Positions 1-7,588 of a stretch of DNA of 64,000 nt are shown piece by piece; positions within the stretch are counted from its first letter, which is position 1; each line of letters opens with the position of its first letter. Position numbers and translations under genes: made by a program. The notes below the pieces were generated by a model. It searched no databases. It was not told the origin of the DNA and saw nothing but the letters and a program-made list of their open reading frames with translations. The stretch covers positions 1 to 64,000 of the forward strand of contig NZ_KB899830.1 of NCBI RefSeq assembly GCF_000378425.1, in the 5' to 3' direction. Origin of the DNA: Cohnella laeviribosi DSM 21336. Lineage in GTDB: Bacteria; Bacillota; Bacilli; Paenibacillales; Paenibacillaceae.

Positions 1-497
1 TGAAAAATGTGTGTGAAACCACGAATATCAGCTTGCCGACCAACGTATTGCTTTTGCCTCTGAGCTAAGGAAGAATCCCCCCTTCCGTCCCCTAAAGGGG
101 AAACGCAGGGAGTACAACCCCCTGCACCCCGTTACTCGCCGTAAGGCAGGCCCGGCAAAAATGCCGGGTGACCTTGAAAGTATGGGCAAATGGAGTCGCC
201 TGTAAAGAAAAACGCTTGACAGGCTCTATTTAGGTGCGCCAAAAACAAGGCTGCCCACAGAATGGTTGACAGGTTTCGTTCATATCAACGGATTGTCTGT
301 CCGTTACCTACCCTCTTCCCTGCGCCGCCACCCTCTTGTGCACCCTCCCGTTCATCATTCAAAATAGCTCTTAGCCGCCCTCGGCAAACTGCCGTAACGG
401 ACATCGCGGACGCCGGGTATGGCCGGGAAGAAAACGACGCTGCCTGGATCGTGAAGGGCTTGAGGCCTTGAAAAGTATAAACACGCAGCACAAGGAA
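1..497. other. Intergenic stretch downstream of ypeB, no gene supported
   Basis: No open frame here has a convincing ribosome binding site or recognisable product. The left part (89-172) contains several consecutive small hairpins and is listed separately as a possible structured RNA. The rest (180-497) shows two copies of TTGACAGG (about 213 and 265) but nothing I can assign. Confidence 0.6.
89..172 (+). ncRNA. Possible structured RNA (cluster of small hairpins)
   Basis: On the plus strand four small stems follow each other: CCCC/GGGG with a TAAA loop at 89-100, GCAGGG/CCCTGC at 105-125, GCC/GGC closed by a GTAA (GNRA-type) tetraloop at 138-147, and CCCGGC/GCCGGG with a six-base loop at 151-168. 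GTTAC (131-135) can also pair with GTGAC (168-172) to enclose the last two stems as a three-way junction. It does not match any riboswitch class I know by eye. The minus strand would fold similarly, but the GNRA loop favours plus. Possibly only chance GC-rich pairing. Confidence 0.3.
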
Positions 498-537
498 AAG
501 TCAAACAGCGGTGCAGGGATACCCCCCTTGCACCGCC
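498..537 (-). terminator. Rho-independent terminator after ypeB
   Basis: GCGGTGCA (508-515) pairs with TGCACCGC (529-536). Read on the minus strand the stem is followed by a T-rich tail. It lies about 50 nt after the ypeB stop codon. Confidence 0.6.
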
Positions 538-584
538 ATTATTTTGCTTTTGGGACAGCCCCAGCGGGCGGCCTGCAACCGGGA

Positions 585-1952
585 TCAGCGTAAAATCGCC
601 TTCGCGGAGTCCGGTATTTTCTCGACTTCCTCTTCGAGTCCGGTATTTGCGTTGATGTAAATCCGGTACCGGTTGCCGTTGATTCTGCCGGTGAATTCGT
701 GGCAGAGCACCTGCTTTTCCTCTTCGTTCTCAATGACGGCCAGGTGGTGATCCTGCACCTCGAAATCCGGATTCAGCACATGGCGTGCCTCTTCCATTTT
801 CAGCTTCGGCTTTCCGGCCGACAAGGTTTTGGCGGCAAAAACGTGATCCGAAGCCTGCAGCCCGACCGCCTCCCCGTTGTCCAACGCAACGCGTACCGTT
901 ACTTTGTCCGGATAGATTCTCACGCCGTTTTGCTCCCGCACGAACGTGAACACCGCCACGTGATCGTATTCGTCATAGGTCACCGGAGTCATCTTCCCGT
1001 ACCCGTGACGGTCTAAATACTCCGCAGCCTTGGTCCGGGCTTGCGCGAAGTTCAGCTTGCGTTCTTTAACCGGCCTCGTGTTCATCATCCAGAGCAGTTC
1101 CCCGCCCTTGCGGGTAAAATCCAGCTGGACGTTGCCGCCGTTGCGGTTTTTGATCGTAACCGTATACGTCTGCATGTCGGTCCCCTTGCCGTTGGCGGAG
1201 ACGGTCACCTCATGTCCGGCCTCCGCATGAAGCGTCGGGCCGACGAACGAGAGCGCTTTTTGCCTGATTTGCTCTTCCGTCGCATCGGGCTTGCCGGACA
1301 GAGCCTCCAGCGTGCGCTTCCGGTTGGGCGACTGTGAAGAAGGCCCCCAGTCGTTTTCCGGGTAAGAGGCGATTTTCTTGTCTACCGCGCGGAAACCGTC
1401 GATGATCGTGTTGTCGTGCGGATCGTTTTTGCTCGCCATCGCCACTTCGACATCCATCCAGCGAAGCCGGTCCGTAAGAACCGCGTCTCTGATCTTGTCC
1501 ATTTCCCGATTGATGTCCGCCGCCTTCGCATAAAGCGACTTCATCGTTTTCGTCTCTTCCTTCGTCAGCGGCTGCTTGGTCAGATCCCGGACCGCCGTGC
1601 GGTAAGCGAAATCGGAAATCCGCGAAAGAAACTGCTCCGCTTTGTTGAACGGAAGCAAAGCCAGCGGCAGCTGATTGATTTCGTTTTGCGCCTCGCTGGT
1701 CAACCGCCATACGTTGACAAGGCTTTTCCGCTGCATGCCTTGAGACGCAGCCGAAACGGCCAGCGATTGTCCGAGTTCGTCGTGAAGCTTGCCCAAATGG
1801 TTGGTCAAATCGTGAAACGCCCGTTGATATTGGTTTTCCGCTTTGATCAGAATCGCGTTTTTCTCCTGATGTTCTTGGTATCCCCACAAGAGCGAGCCGA
1901 CGAGCATCAGAACCGCGATTGGAAATAACACCGAGCTAAGTCGTGCATACAT
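585..1952 (-). CDS. ypeB: Germination protein YpeB
   Basis: Spore protein that in Bacillus is required for stability and localisation of the cortex-lytic enzyme SleB; it sits at the inner spore membrane. The 455 residues match the family length (about 450). One N-terminal membrane segment (about residues 7-25) is followed by a helical region rich in Gln/Glu/Lys (30-230) and C-terminal PepSY-like repeats (about 255-455). In Bacillus ypeB lies directly behind sleB; here the next upstream gene is a tiny zinc-ribbon protein and no sleB is visible. A terminator follows the stop codon. Confidence 0.9.
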   Translation of the reverse strand: MYARLSSVLFPIAVLMLVGSLLWGYQEHQEKNAILIKAENQYQRAFHDLTNHLGKLHDELGQSLAVSAASQGMQRKSLVNVWRLTSEAQNEINQLPLALLPFNKAEQFLSRISDFAYRTAVRDLTKQPLTKEETKTMKSLYAKAADINREMDKIRDAVLTDRLRWMDVEVAMASKNDPHDNTIIDGFRAVDKKIASYPENDWGPSSQSPNRKRTLEALSGKPDATEEQIRQKALSFVGPTLHAEAGHEVTVSANGKGTDMQTYTVTIKNRNGGNVQLDFTRKGGELLWMMNTRPVKERKLNFAQARTKAAEYLDRHGYGKMTPVTYDEYDHVAVFTFVREQNGVRIYPDKVTVRVALDNGEAVGLQASDHVFAAKTLSAGKPKLKMEEARHVLNPDFEVQDHHLAVIENEEEKQVLCHEFTGRINGNRYRIYINANTGLEEEVEKIPDSAKAILR

Positions 1953-2028
1953 GCGAAAGCCGACCCCTTTCTTTCCCAGACTGCTTGTTGCGGTTAGTGT
2001 GGGACAAAGAGATCGGCTTTATGCACGG

Positions 2029-2181
2029 CTATTCTTCGATAATTTCAAACTCGTCCGTATTGTTGCAGATGCATTGTTTGAAGCCGGTGTCGATGCGGCC
2101 GCGTTCTTTGCGGCCCCTCAGCACGTATCTTTCGCCGCATTGCTTGCAGCGGATCACGACTTTCACCCGTTCGGTCGACAT
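2029..2181 (-). CDS. Small zinc-ribbon protein, 50 residues
   Basis: A compact frame between prsW and ypeB. It encodes 50 residues beginning MSTERVKVVIRC. It has a CxxC pair (Cys12, Cys15) and a CxC pair (Cys37, Cys39), which would form a single zinc ribbon, a basic middle and an acidic tail. The coding pattern and closely packed position on the same strand argue that it is real. The function is unknown to me; similar short zinc-ribbon proteins are annotated as hypothetical in Paenibacillus. It occupies the place where sleB stands in the Bacillus sleB-ypeB operon. Confidence 0.75.
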   Translation of the reverse strand: MSTERVKVVIRCKQCGERYVLRGRKERGRIDTGFKQCICNNTDEFEIIEE

Positions 2182-2213
2182 GGAACAAGCGCCAACTCCT
2201 TGCATGATTGGGG

Positions 2214-2933
2214 TTATTCAGAGTATGGCCGTGTCGCCAGCGATTTAACCTCATCGTCCCGATTGAGCAAGCGGAAGGGCGATACCGCGTTGGCGCGATT
2301 CACGTTGCGGATGGCGCGCAGCCAAAGCAAAAACATGAACGGAACGATGACCCAGATCCAGTCCTGCGGCACCGTCATCATGAGAAAATCGTACAAGCCG
2401 TGCCAGAACCAGGGCAGCAGAAACGCCATCCACAGGTTCCAACGGATTTGGTTGCCCTGGGCGAACTTGGCTCTGCCGAGCGAATATCCCATAAAGACGC
2501 CGAACAAGGCATGCCCGGATACGGGAAGCAGCGCCCGCGCGAGCAAAGAGCCGAATGTGATCGGTTCGAGAAAAGCGTACATCACGTTCTCGAGGGTGGC
2601 GAACCCGAGCGAGACGGCGGTGGAATACACGATGCCGTCGTAGGGTTCGTCGAATTCGGTATGGTTGTAAATGATGTGGAACAGGACAAACCATTTGAAA
2701 AATTCTTCCACGCCGGACGATATGACGAAGGAGAACAGAAACGGCGATTCACCCAGCCACAGCGTCAGGGCGCGCTGGACGATCATAATCGGCAGCACAA
2801 TCAGGACGCCGGTCAGAAACAGCTTCACGACCATCGACAATGGTTCCGCGTCATAACGGTCTTTCCAGTAAAAATAAGCGAGCAAGGCAAGTCCTGGCGC
2901 AACAGCGGCAGCCAGCAGCGAGAAACCCGTCAC
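2214..2933 (-). CDS. prsW: PrsW family glutamic intramembrane protease
   Basis: Polytopic membrane protease; in B. subtilis PrsW makes the first cut in the anti-sigma factor RsiW, and prsW lies beside sleB-ypeB there too. The 239 residues contain the family's EExxK motif (Glu76, Glu77, Lys80) in a membrane segment, and conserved His residues in the contexts SGHALFG and WFWHGLYDF. I chose a GTG start at 2933 because a G-rich ribosome site precedes it and the protein then begins like B. subtilis PrsW. An ATG at 2966 lacks such a site. The substrate here is not known. Confidence 0.88.
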   Translation of the reverse strand: MTGFSLLAAAVAPGLALLAYFYWKDRYDAEPLSMVVKLFLTGVLIVLPIMIVQRALTLWLGESPFLFSFVISSGVEEFFKWFVLFHIIYNHTEFDEPYDGIVYSTAVSLGFATLENVMYAFLEPITFGSLLARALLPVSGHALFGVFMGYSLGRAKFAQGNQIRWNLWMAFLLPWFWHGLYDFLMMTVPQDWIWVIVPFMFLLWLRAIRNVNRANAVSPFRLLNRDDEVKSLATRPYSE

Positions 2934-3002
2934 CCTTTCGTTCTCCCCCCCTCTCTTGAACACCATTATACAACGTCACGACTTTTCAGGCATCCGATTT
3001 CC

Positions 3003-3058
3003 AGCAAAAAACGGACATTCCCCGGACAACGTCGCCGTCATCCGGAAAATGCCCGTTT
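3003..3058 (-). terminator. Rho-independent terminator after mecA-like gene
   Basis: A 17-base inverted repeat with two mismatches (arms 3009-3025 and 3042-3058) is followed on the minus strand by a run of six T. It ends the mecA-like transcript. Confidence 0.75.
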
Positions 3059-3106
3059 CCGGCTTCCCGCAGGAAGCCGTTTTTGCCCAAGACAAGAATT
3101 TCAGGA

Positions 3107-3709
3107 TCAGCCAAAGTGTTCGGCAAGCGTCTTGACCGCTTGGGATGGGATGACCACTTGGCCGTATTCTTCCAATACCGCCGGCGTCACCGTGGACGCT
3201 TCGCCGTATTCCGCAAGCACGGCGATCAAGGCCTGGTAGGCGTTGTTTTCCCAGCCGGCCGGATCGAAGCAAAGCACCCAGTCGTCCTGGTAGCGGTACA
3301 GTCTTCCCTCGTCGGTGAGCCGGCCGGCCATCGTTATGGCTGCGCCGATCACGTGCTCAATGTCGCGGAAACGATATATGATGGCATCGCTCTGCTCGAG
3401 CGTAACTTCCATTTCATAAACGTCTTCGTCCAGTTCCTCTTCAGCGGACGGATCCGTTTCCCGGTCCAGCTTCCCTCGCGTCACGATGACGACCATGCCC
3501 TGAGCAGGCATTGCGAATACTTCGACGGCAAGGGGTCCGGAGGCGTCAAAGCCGAGTTCGTTGTAAGCTTGATCCATCATCTCGCTGAAAAGCTCGTGCA
3601 CTTTCGGGATTTCCCGCCACATGTCTTCTTTCTGGATTCCGCGTTCAGTCAAATCGTCAAACGTAAGGAAAATCCTTATCTTGTCTTGGCTCAGCCGTTC
3701 CATCCTCAT
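3107..3709 (-). CDS. mecA: MecA-like adaptor protein (negative regulator of competence)
   Basis: MecA delivers substrates such as ComK to the ClpC-ClpP protease. The 200-residue product has the family layout: an N-terminal substrate-binding half (about 1-75, starting MRMERLSQDKIRIFLTFDDL), an acidic linker with a stretch of Asp/Glu (about 80-105), and a C-terminal ClpC-binding half (about 110-200). The start at 3709 is fixed by GGAAGGAGG eight bases upstream; the longer frame to 3802 has no such site. It is monocistronic with its own terminator. The C-terminal half is diverged, so MecA versus a paralogue (YpbH) cannot be settled by eye. Confidence 0.8.
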   Translation of the reverse strand: MRMERLSQDKIRIFLTFDDLTERGIQKEDMWREIPKVHELFSEMMDQAYNELGFDASGPLAVEVFAMPAQGMVVIVTRGKLDRETDPSAEEELDEDVYEMEVTLEQSDAIIYRFRDIEHVIGAAITMAGRLTDEGRLYRYQDDWVLCFDPAGWENNAYQALIAVLAEYGEASTVTPAVLEEYGQVVIPSQAVKTLAEHFG

Positions 3710-3842
3710 GACAGGATCCTCCTTCCCCACACGATGGGTGATAACAGCGTATGATGCGGCATATAATGTGTGATTGAAATCTGTTTTACAACATGTTATC
3801 ACTTCTTCACATGAAATGCACTAGGAAAAAACACCGAAACGC

Positions 3843-3893
3843 AAAAAAAAGCGGCCCTTTCCTCCGATTTTTGAAGAGGATCGTGCCGCTTTC
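3843..3893 (-). terminator. Rho-independent terminator
   Basis: AAAGCGGC...GCCGCTTT pairing across 3847-3892, with eight T following on the minus strand. It belongs to the small membrane protein gene at 3940. Confidence 0.75.
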
Positions 3894-3939
3894 CCTGCCG
3901 CATGTTTTCCCCGGCGATCTTCCCGGAGCTTTAGCGGCT

Positions 3940-4275
3940 TTAATTCGTTTTTTTGGCATGTTCGTCCAGAATTTCGTTCACGTTCCGTTTCACTTCCGAG
4001 TCCTGCGCGGCCAAATGAGCCACCTGCTGAAGCCCGTCCATGCCGGACGCATCGCGGTCGCGAAACGCCTTAGCCTCGGAATCGCGTTCGCGTCCGGTCC
4101 TGGACTGAAAAAAACGGCCGAACGCCTCGTCCTTCATCATTTCTCCCGCTTTACGCTTCAGGGTTTGGCCCGCCATTCCGGCCATCGCCATGACGCGGCT
4201 GTTCCGTTGGATCATCATGACGGCCGCGGCCCCCGCCAGACCGCCGATCAGAAACGTTGCGAATCTCACGTTCAT
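3940..4275 (-). CDS. Small membrane-anchored hypothetical protein
   Basis: 111 residues with one N-terminal hydrophobic segment (about 5-22, FLIGGLAGAAAVMM) and a charged, helical cytoplasmic tail rich in Lys, Arg, Asp and Glu. It resembles YtxH-type proteins in layout, but I do not recognise a specific family. It has its own terminator and a purine-rich ribosome site (GAGGGATGAACG) just before the ATG. The tail ends NEILDEHAKKTN, suggesting a helical C terminus. Confidence 0.65.
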   Translation of the reverse strand: MNVRFATFLIGGLAGAAAVMMIQRNSRVMAMAGMAGQTLKRKAGEMMKDEAFGRFFQSRTGRERDSEAKAFRDRDASGMDGLQQVAHLAAQDSEVKRNVNEILDEHAKKTN

Positions 4276-4452
4276 CCCTCCTCTGTTCGATTTGCAACCC
4301 GCTTTAAGCGGGTATTGACAACGTTAGTGTGGCTCGCAACCATGCCGGACATGCTCCATCAAAAAAAGGAAGAAGGAACGCGCCAACGCGCGCCGGGCTT
4401 ATGGTAAGATGGAATACGAAAACACGACTAGGACAAAAAAGGAATTGAAACC

Positions 4453-5325
4453 ATGAAACGATGGATGATCGTCTTGTCCGCTTCTACTCTGGCCCTCGCT
4501 CTCGCTTCGTGCGCAAGCCGCGCGGCCGCTCCTCCGGAAGCATCGCCCTCCATAAGCGGGCGGCCGGCGGATGTTTCCGAAGCTTTGCCCTCTCCTTCCG
4601 AACAGAAGGAGGCGACAGGCTCCGATGAGACGGAAACCGCCAGCGCGAATCCGGCCCCTGCCGAGGTTCCGAAACGTTACAAAATGAACAAAAATTACGA
4701 TATCGTGCCCATCGATCCGCAGAAGACCGAACGCAAAGTGGTGCTGCTGACGTTCGACGACGGCCCCAAAAGCGCGGATACGCTCGATCCGATTTTGGAC
4801 AGTCTGGACAAGCATAAGGCGAAGGCGATTTTTTTCGTAAACGGCTTCAGGGTTCAGGAAAATCCCGAACTGCTTAAGGAAATCGACAAGCGCGGGCATG
4901 CTATCGGGAACCATTCGTGGGATCATATCAAGCTGGGCAAAGAAAAACCGGAAGTCGTCCGCAAGCAGATCGGCCGCGTGCAGGAAGCGGTTCAAAACCT
5001 GACCGGCAAAGCGCCCGTCTTCTTCCGCCCGCCTCACGCTTCCGGAAGCGACGTGACGCGCGCTGTCGCCAAGGAATACGGATTGCTCTACATGACGTGG
5101 TCGAACGGATCGCTCGATTGGGAAATGACCGGGGACGACATCAAGGACAAGCCGCAGGCGATTATCGACAACGTCCTGAGCCAGTTGCACGCCGGCAGCA
5201 ACATTTTGATGCACGAGCTGCCCTGGACCGCGGAGGGCCTGGACCGGCTGCTGACGGAGCTGGAGAAGAAAGGCTACGGCTTTGTCGATCCGGCGGCTAT
5301 CGAGCTGGACGAAGCGGGAAATTAA
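4453..5325 (+). CDS. Lipoprotein polysaccharide deacetylase (NodB homology domain)
   Basis: Secreted, membrane-anchored deacetylase of N-acetylated glycans, probably peptidoglycan or a cell-wall polymer. A lipoprotein signal ends with LASC (lipidated Cys20). A Pro/Ala/Ser/Glu-rich linker runs to about residue 90, then the NodB domain. The metal site is visible: TFDDGP (100-105, Asp102/Asp103) and NHSWDH (His154, His158). The third motif reads RPPHASG (from Arg192) instead of the common RPPYG. It is a single gene facing a convergent neighbour, with a palindromic repeat between them. The substrate cannot be told from sequence. Confidence 0.88.
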   Translation: MKRWMIVLSASTLALALASCASRAAAPPEASPSISGRPADVSEALPSPSEQKEATGSDETETASANPAPAEVPKRYKMNKNYDIVPIDPQKTERKVVLLTFDDGPKSADTLDPILDSLDKHKAKAIFFVNGFRVQENPELLKEIDKRGHAIGNHSWDHIKLGKEKPEVVRKQIGRVQEAVQNLTGKAPVFFRPPHASGSDVTRAVAKEYGLLYMTWSNGSLDWEMTGDDIKDKPQAIIDNVLSQLHAGSNILMHELPWTAEGLDRLLTELEKKGYGFVDPAAIELDEAGN

Positions 5326-5363
5326 CGAGCATGGAAATTTTCGCACAACCGCTCGGCGAGCCG

Positions 5364-5454
5364 TGTGCCCGATTTAATTGCCGCTATGGCACTTAAATCG
5401 GGGGCACGTACGAAATCGGGCGCTGCAGTTGCCGCTATAGCAACTACAGCGCCC
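5364..5454. repeat. Pair of large palindromes between convergent genes
   Basis: Two adjacent inverted repeats share the same centre CCGCTAT. The first (5364-5406) has arms built on GTGCCCGATTTAA/TTAAATCGGGGGCAC. The second (5418-5454) has arms GGGCGCTGCAGTTGC/GCAACTACAGCGCCC. The GCAGTTGC/GCAACTAC core recurs at 27.3 kb and 55.4 kb. The position between two convergent genes could let it act as a bidirectional terminator, although neither arm ends in a T run. Confidence 0.75.
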
Positions 5455-5475
5455 TCTCTGCCGTTCCGCCCCTGC

Positions 5476-5778
5476 TTATTCGCTGTAATATTGTTTGCCC
5501 AGCCAGAACATGAAGACGACAAGGCAGGTAAAAAGCGCGACGAGCGTCCGGTAGAACCAGCGGGAATAGCTTTTCCTGGCCGACTCATGCACCTCGGACC
5601 GAGGCGGCAGGCCGGTCTCCGGAATGCCGGACATTTCGGCCGTTTTCGCGATCAAAGCCTCCAGCTCCTCCAGCGTCAAAGCCGACTCGTCTTCCTTCGA
5701 ATTCGCCTCTTGCCCGAGCGCGATTCGCTTTGCTTCCTTGTAGCGCGCCCATACCGAAGAATGGTCGCTTTCTTTCAT
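5476..5778 (-). CDS. Hypothetical protein with C-terminal membrane anchor
   Basis: 100 residues: a hydrophilic N-terminal part (1-70) rich in Glu/Lys/Ala, then a single C-terminal membrane helix (about 78-95, FYRTLVALFTCLVVFMFWLG), so a tail-anchored topology. The ATG at 5778 overlaps the stop codon of the CPBP protease gene (ATGA), and GGAGGG lies about ten bases upstream. The two are therefore almost certainly translationally coupled. I do not recognise the family. Confidence 0.7.
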   Translation of the reverse strand: MKESDHSSVWARYKEAKRIALGQEANSKEDESALTLEELEALIAKTAEMSGIPETGLPPRSEVHESARKSYSRWFYRTLVALFTCLVVFMFWLGKQYYSE

Positions 5779-6374
5779 TGCTGCAAGTCCCTCCGTAAAC
5801 GAATGATCAGCCCCATGATGAAATCGAAGAGAAAATGCGTCATGATCGGCGCCCAGAGGGTGCCGGCAAATTCGTACAACAACCCGAGTCCGTAGCTGAT
5901 TCCGAACACCATCCCCGTCGGAATCCAGTGGCGCAAATACCTGACGTGAATGGCCGCGAATAAAATGCTTGTCCAATAAGGCCCGATGCTGCTCTGAATC
6001 GCGCCGCGGAACAGCAGTTCCTCGCAAATGGCGACAACCAGAGAAATCAACGCGATATGCCAGATCGGGCGCTTGCGGAAGATCCGTTCGTTGACCCCTC
6101 CGTCGTCCATCGCTTCTTCCGGCACCCACCGGGAAATGCCGAGGTCGAAGGCGATTACGGCGGCGGCCAAAGCGGCGGCCCATAGCGCGAAATCGGCGGA
6201 AGCGGGCGGAGCGAACAAATTTATCGCGTTTCGGCCCTGCAAAAACACCCACAACCATCCGATAATAAAAGTAAAGAGTTGGGTCAAGTACAAATTGACG
6301 AGCAGCATCCGGTCGTCGAGCTGATCGACGGTTACTTTGCGAATTTTGATCTTGCGGAAATCGAATTTTTTCAT
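5775..6374 (-). CDS. CPBP family intramembrane glutamic endopeptidase
   Basis: Membrane protease family (CAAX prenyl protease/bacteriocin-processing, ABI). The 199 residues contain several membrane segments and the three signature motifs: EExxxR (Glu118, Glu119, Arg123), a His in FAAIHVRY and a His in MTHFLFD. The start at 6374 (MKKFDFRK) is preceded by AGAGG. It forms a two-gene unit with the tail-anchored protein that follows. The substrate is unknown. Confidence 0.85.
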   Translation of the reverse strand: MKKFDFRKIKIRKVTVDQLDDRMLLVNLYLTQLFTFIIGWLWVFLQGRNAINLFAPPASADFALWAAALAAAVIAFDLGISRWVPEEAMDDGGVNERIFRKRPIWHIALISLVVAICEELLFRGAIQSSIGPYWTSILFAAIHVRYLRHWIPTGMVFGISYGLGLLYEFAGTLWAPIMTHFLFDFIMGLIIRLRRDLQQ

Positions 6375-6471
6375 GATACCTCTGCGGAATTCGGAATAGT
6401 TTCGTTGCCGTGCTTTGTTGCTTGACCTGCAAAACAAAACCCGTTCAATAACGTACTAAAAGGAGCAACCG

Positions 6472-7392
6472 ATGGAGAAACGACTGACTCGCACCGACCT
6501 CATGCTTGCGCTTGGATTCCTGTTTCTGCTGATCGTCGCGGTAGGAGCTTTCTTCTACGGGGTGATGGTCGGAACCGAAAGAACCGAAATGCGCTACGAA
6601 AAGAAAAACGCGTCCGCAACCGCCAAGCCCGCTTCGGAAACCGCCTACCAGCAGCAAGACCTGGTATCTTTTTATCATACCGTATTTTCGCCATATCGTG
6701 AATTCATGACCGAATGGACGGAAGCGAAACAGAAATGGCTGTCGGACGCGGCCGCCGACCGCTCCGCTTCCCTCAAGGAGCTGTCCAAATCGGCGAACGC
6801 CAAATACAAGTCGGCCAAAGTCGCCTACATCCCGCCGGTGTCGCCGCTTCTGCTGGAAGCGCAGACCGGCTATCTCAAGAGCCTCAAGCTGTTCGCGAAC
6901 AGCTTCGACTCGCTGGCCGCTTCCGCCAACGAAGGAACCGCCAGCGTCCTGCTGGGCAAAATCGCCGAAGACGCCTATTACAAGGAGGCCGTCAAGCAAG
7001 GGTTGTCCGCGCAGGAAAAATATTTCGCCTCGATGGTCAAATGGGCGGCCGCCATCGATCCGGACATCAGCGACACCAAGAAGCACTACACAAAAGTCGA
7101 TCTGACCTCGTGGAAATCGCTGCCCCTGGTCAACCGGAACGAGCTTTCCGCCGAATTTTTGAGCGAGAACGGACTTTTGAGCAATTATTTGCCGCAAGAT
7201 TTGACCGCCCGCATCGACGCCTTCATCGCTTCCGGCCAAGCCGGGAAGATGAAGCTGAAAACGGTGGGGGCCGTTGCGGAGCTCTTGACCCGGACGGAGG
7301 CCGTGCGCGACGCCGACTTCCTGCAACTGAAGAACCGGTTTTATGCCGATCAACTGCTGCCCCAGCTTCCGTTCTTCTATCCCGACAAGTAA
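6472..7392 (+). CDS. Hypothetical membrane-anchored extracytoplasmic protein
   Basis: 306 residues with one N-terminal membrane segment (about 10-33, LMLALGFLFLLIVAVGAFFYG) and a large, probably extracellular, helical domain rich in Ala, Lys and Leu. AAAGGAG lies seven bases before the ATG. No catalytic motif or known domain is visible. It stands alone between the divergent CPBP gene and serA. Confidence 0.7.
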   Translation: MEKRLTRTDLMLALGFLFLLIVAVGAFFYGVMVGTERTEMRYEKKNASATAKPASETAYQQQDLVSFYHTVFSPYREFMTEWTEAKQKWLSDAAADRSASLKELSKSANAKYKSAKVAYIPPVSPLLLEAQTGYLKSLKLFANSFDSLAASANEGTASVLLGKIAEDAYYKEAVKQGLSAQEKYFASMVKWAAAIDPDISDTKKHYTKVDLTSWKSLPLVNRNELSAEFLSENGLLSNYLPQDLTARIDAFIASGQAGKMKLKTVGAVAELLTRTEAVRDADFLQLKNRFYADQLLPQLPFFYPDK

Positions 7393-7431
7393 ATTTACGT
7401 CGATGTTCGTCGTTTTGTTGCGGTTTGACCA

Positions 7432-7461
7432 TTGCATTCGGCTGTCCGATTGCATTAAAAT
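7432..7461 (+). promoter_or_regulatory. Possible SigA promoter for serA
   Basis: TTGCAT (7432-7437) and TAAAAT (7456-7461) separated by 18 bases. If used, transcription would begin about 120 nt before the serA start codon and include the hairpin at 7493-7553. Confidence 0.35.
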
Positions 7462-7492
7462 AAGAATGCTTTGAATAACGACCCGCTTAAGT

Positions 7493-7553
7493 CCACCCTC
7501 AACGTACCGTTCGGCCGTAAGTTGGCGGTCGGAGGACCGATTGAGGGTGTTTT
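7493..7553 (+). terminator. Terminator-like hairpin in front of serA (terminator or attenuator)
   Basis: CACCCTCAA (7494-7502) pairs with TTGAGGGTG (7541-7549), and the right arm runs straight into TTTT. A smaller GGTC/GACC stem fits inside. It may simply end the upstream gene at 7392. Its place only 36 nt before the serA start, behind a candidate promoter, also suits attenuation of serA. Confidence 0.55.
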
Positions 7554-7588
7554 CAATATTGCCTACATCGAAACTAGGGGGATTATTC

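Noticed and set aside
1-250. Known riboswitch classes (c-di-GMP, c-di-AMP, SAM, TPP, cobalamin, T-box)
   Set aside because: None of their conserved blocks could be found on either strand; listed only as an unassigned hairpin cluster.
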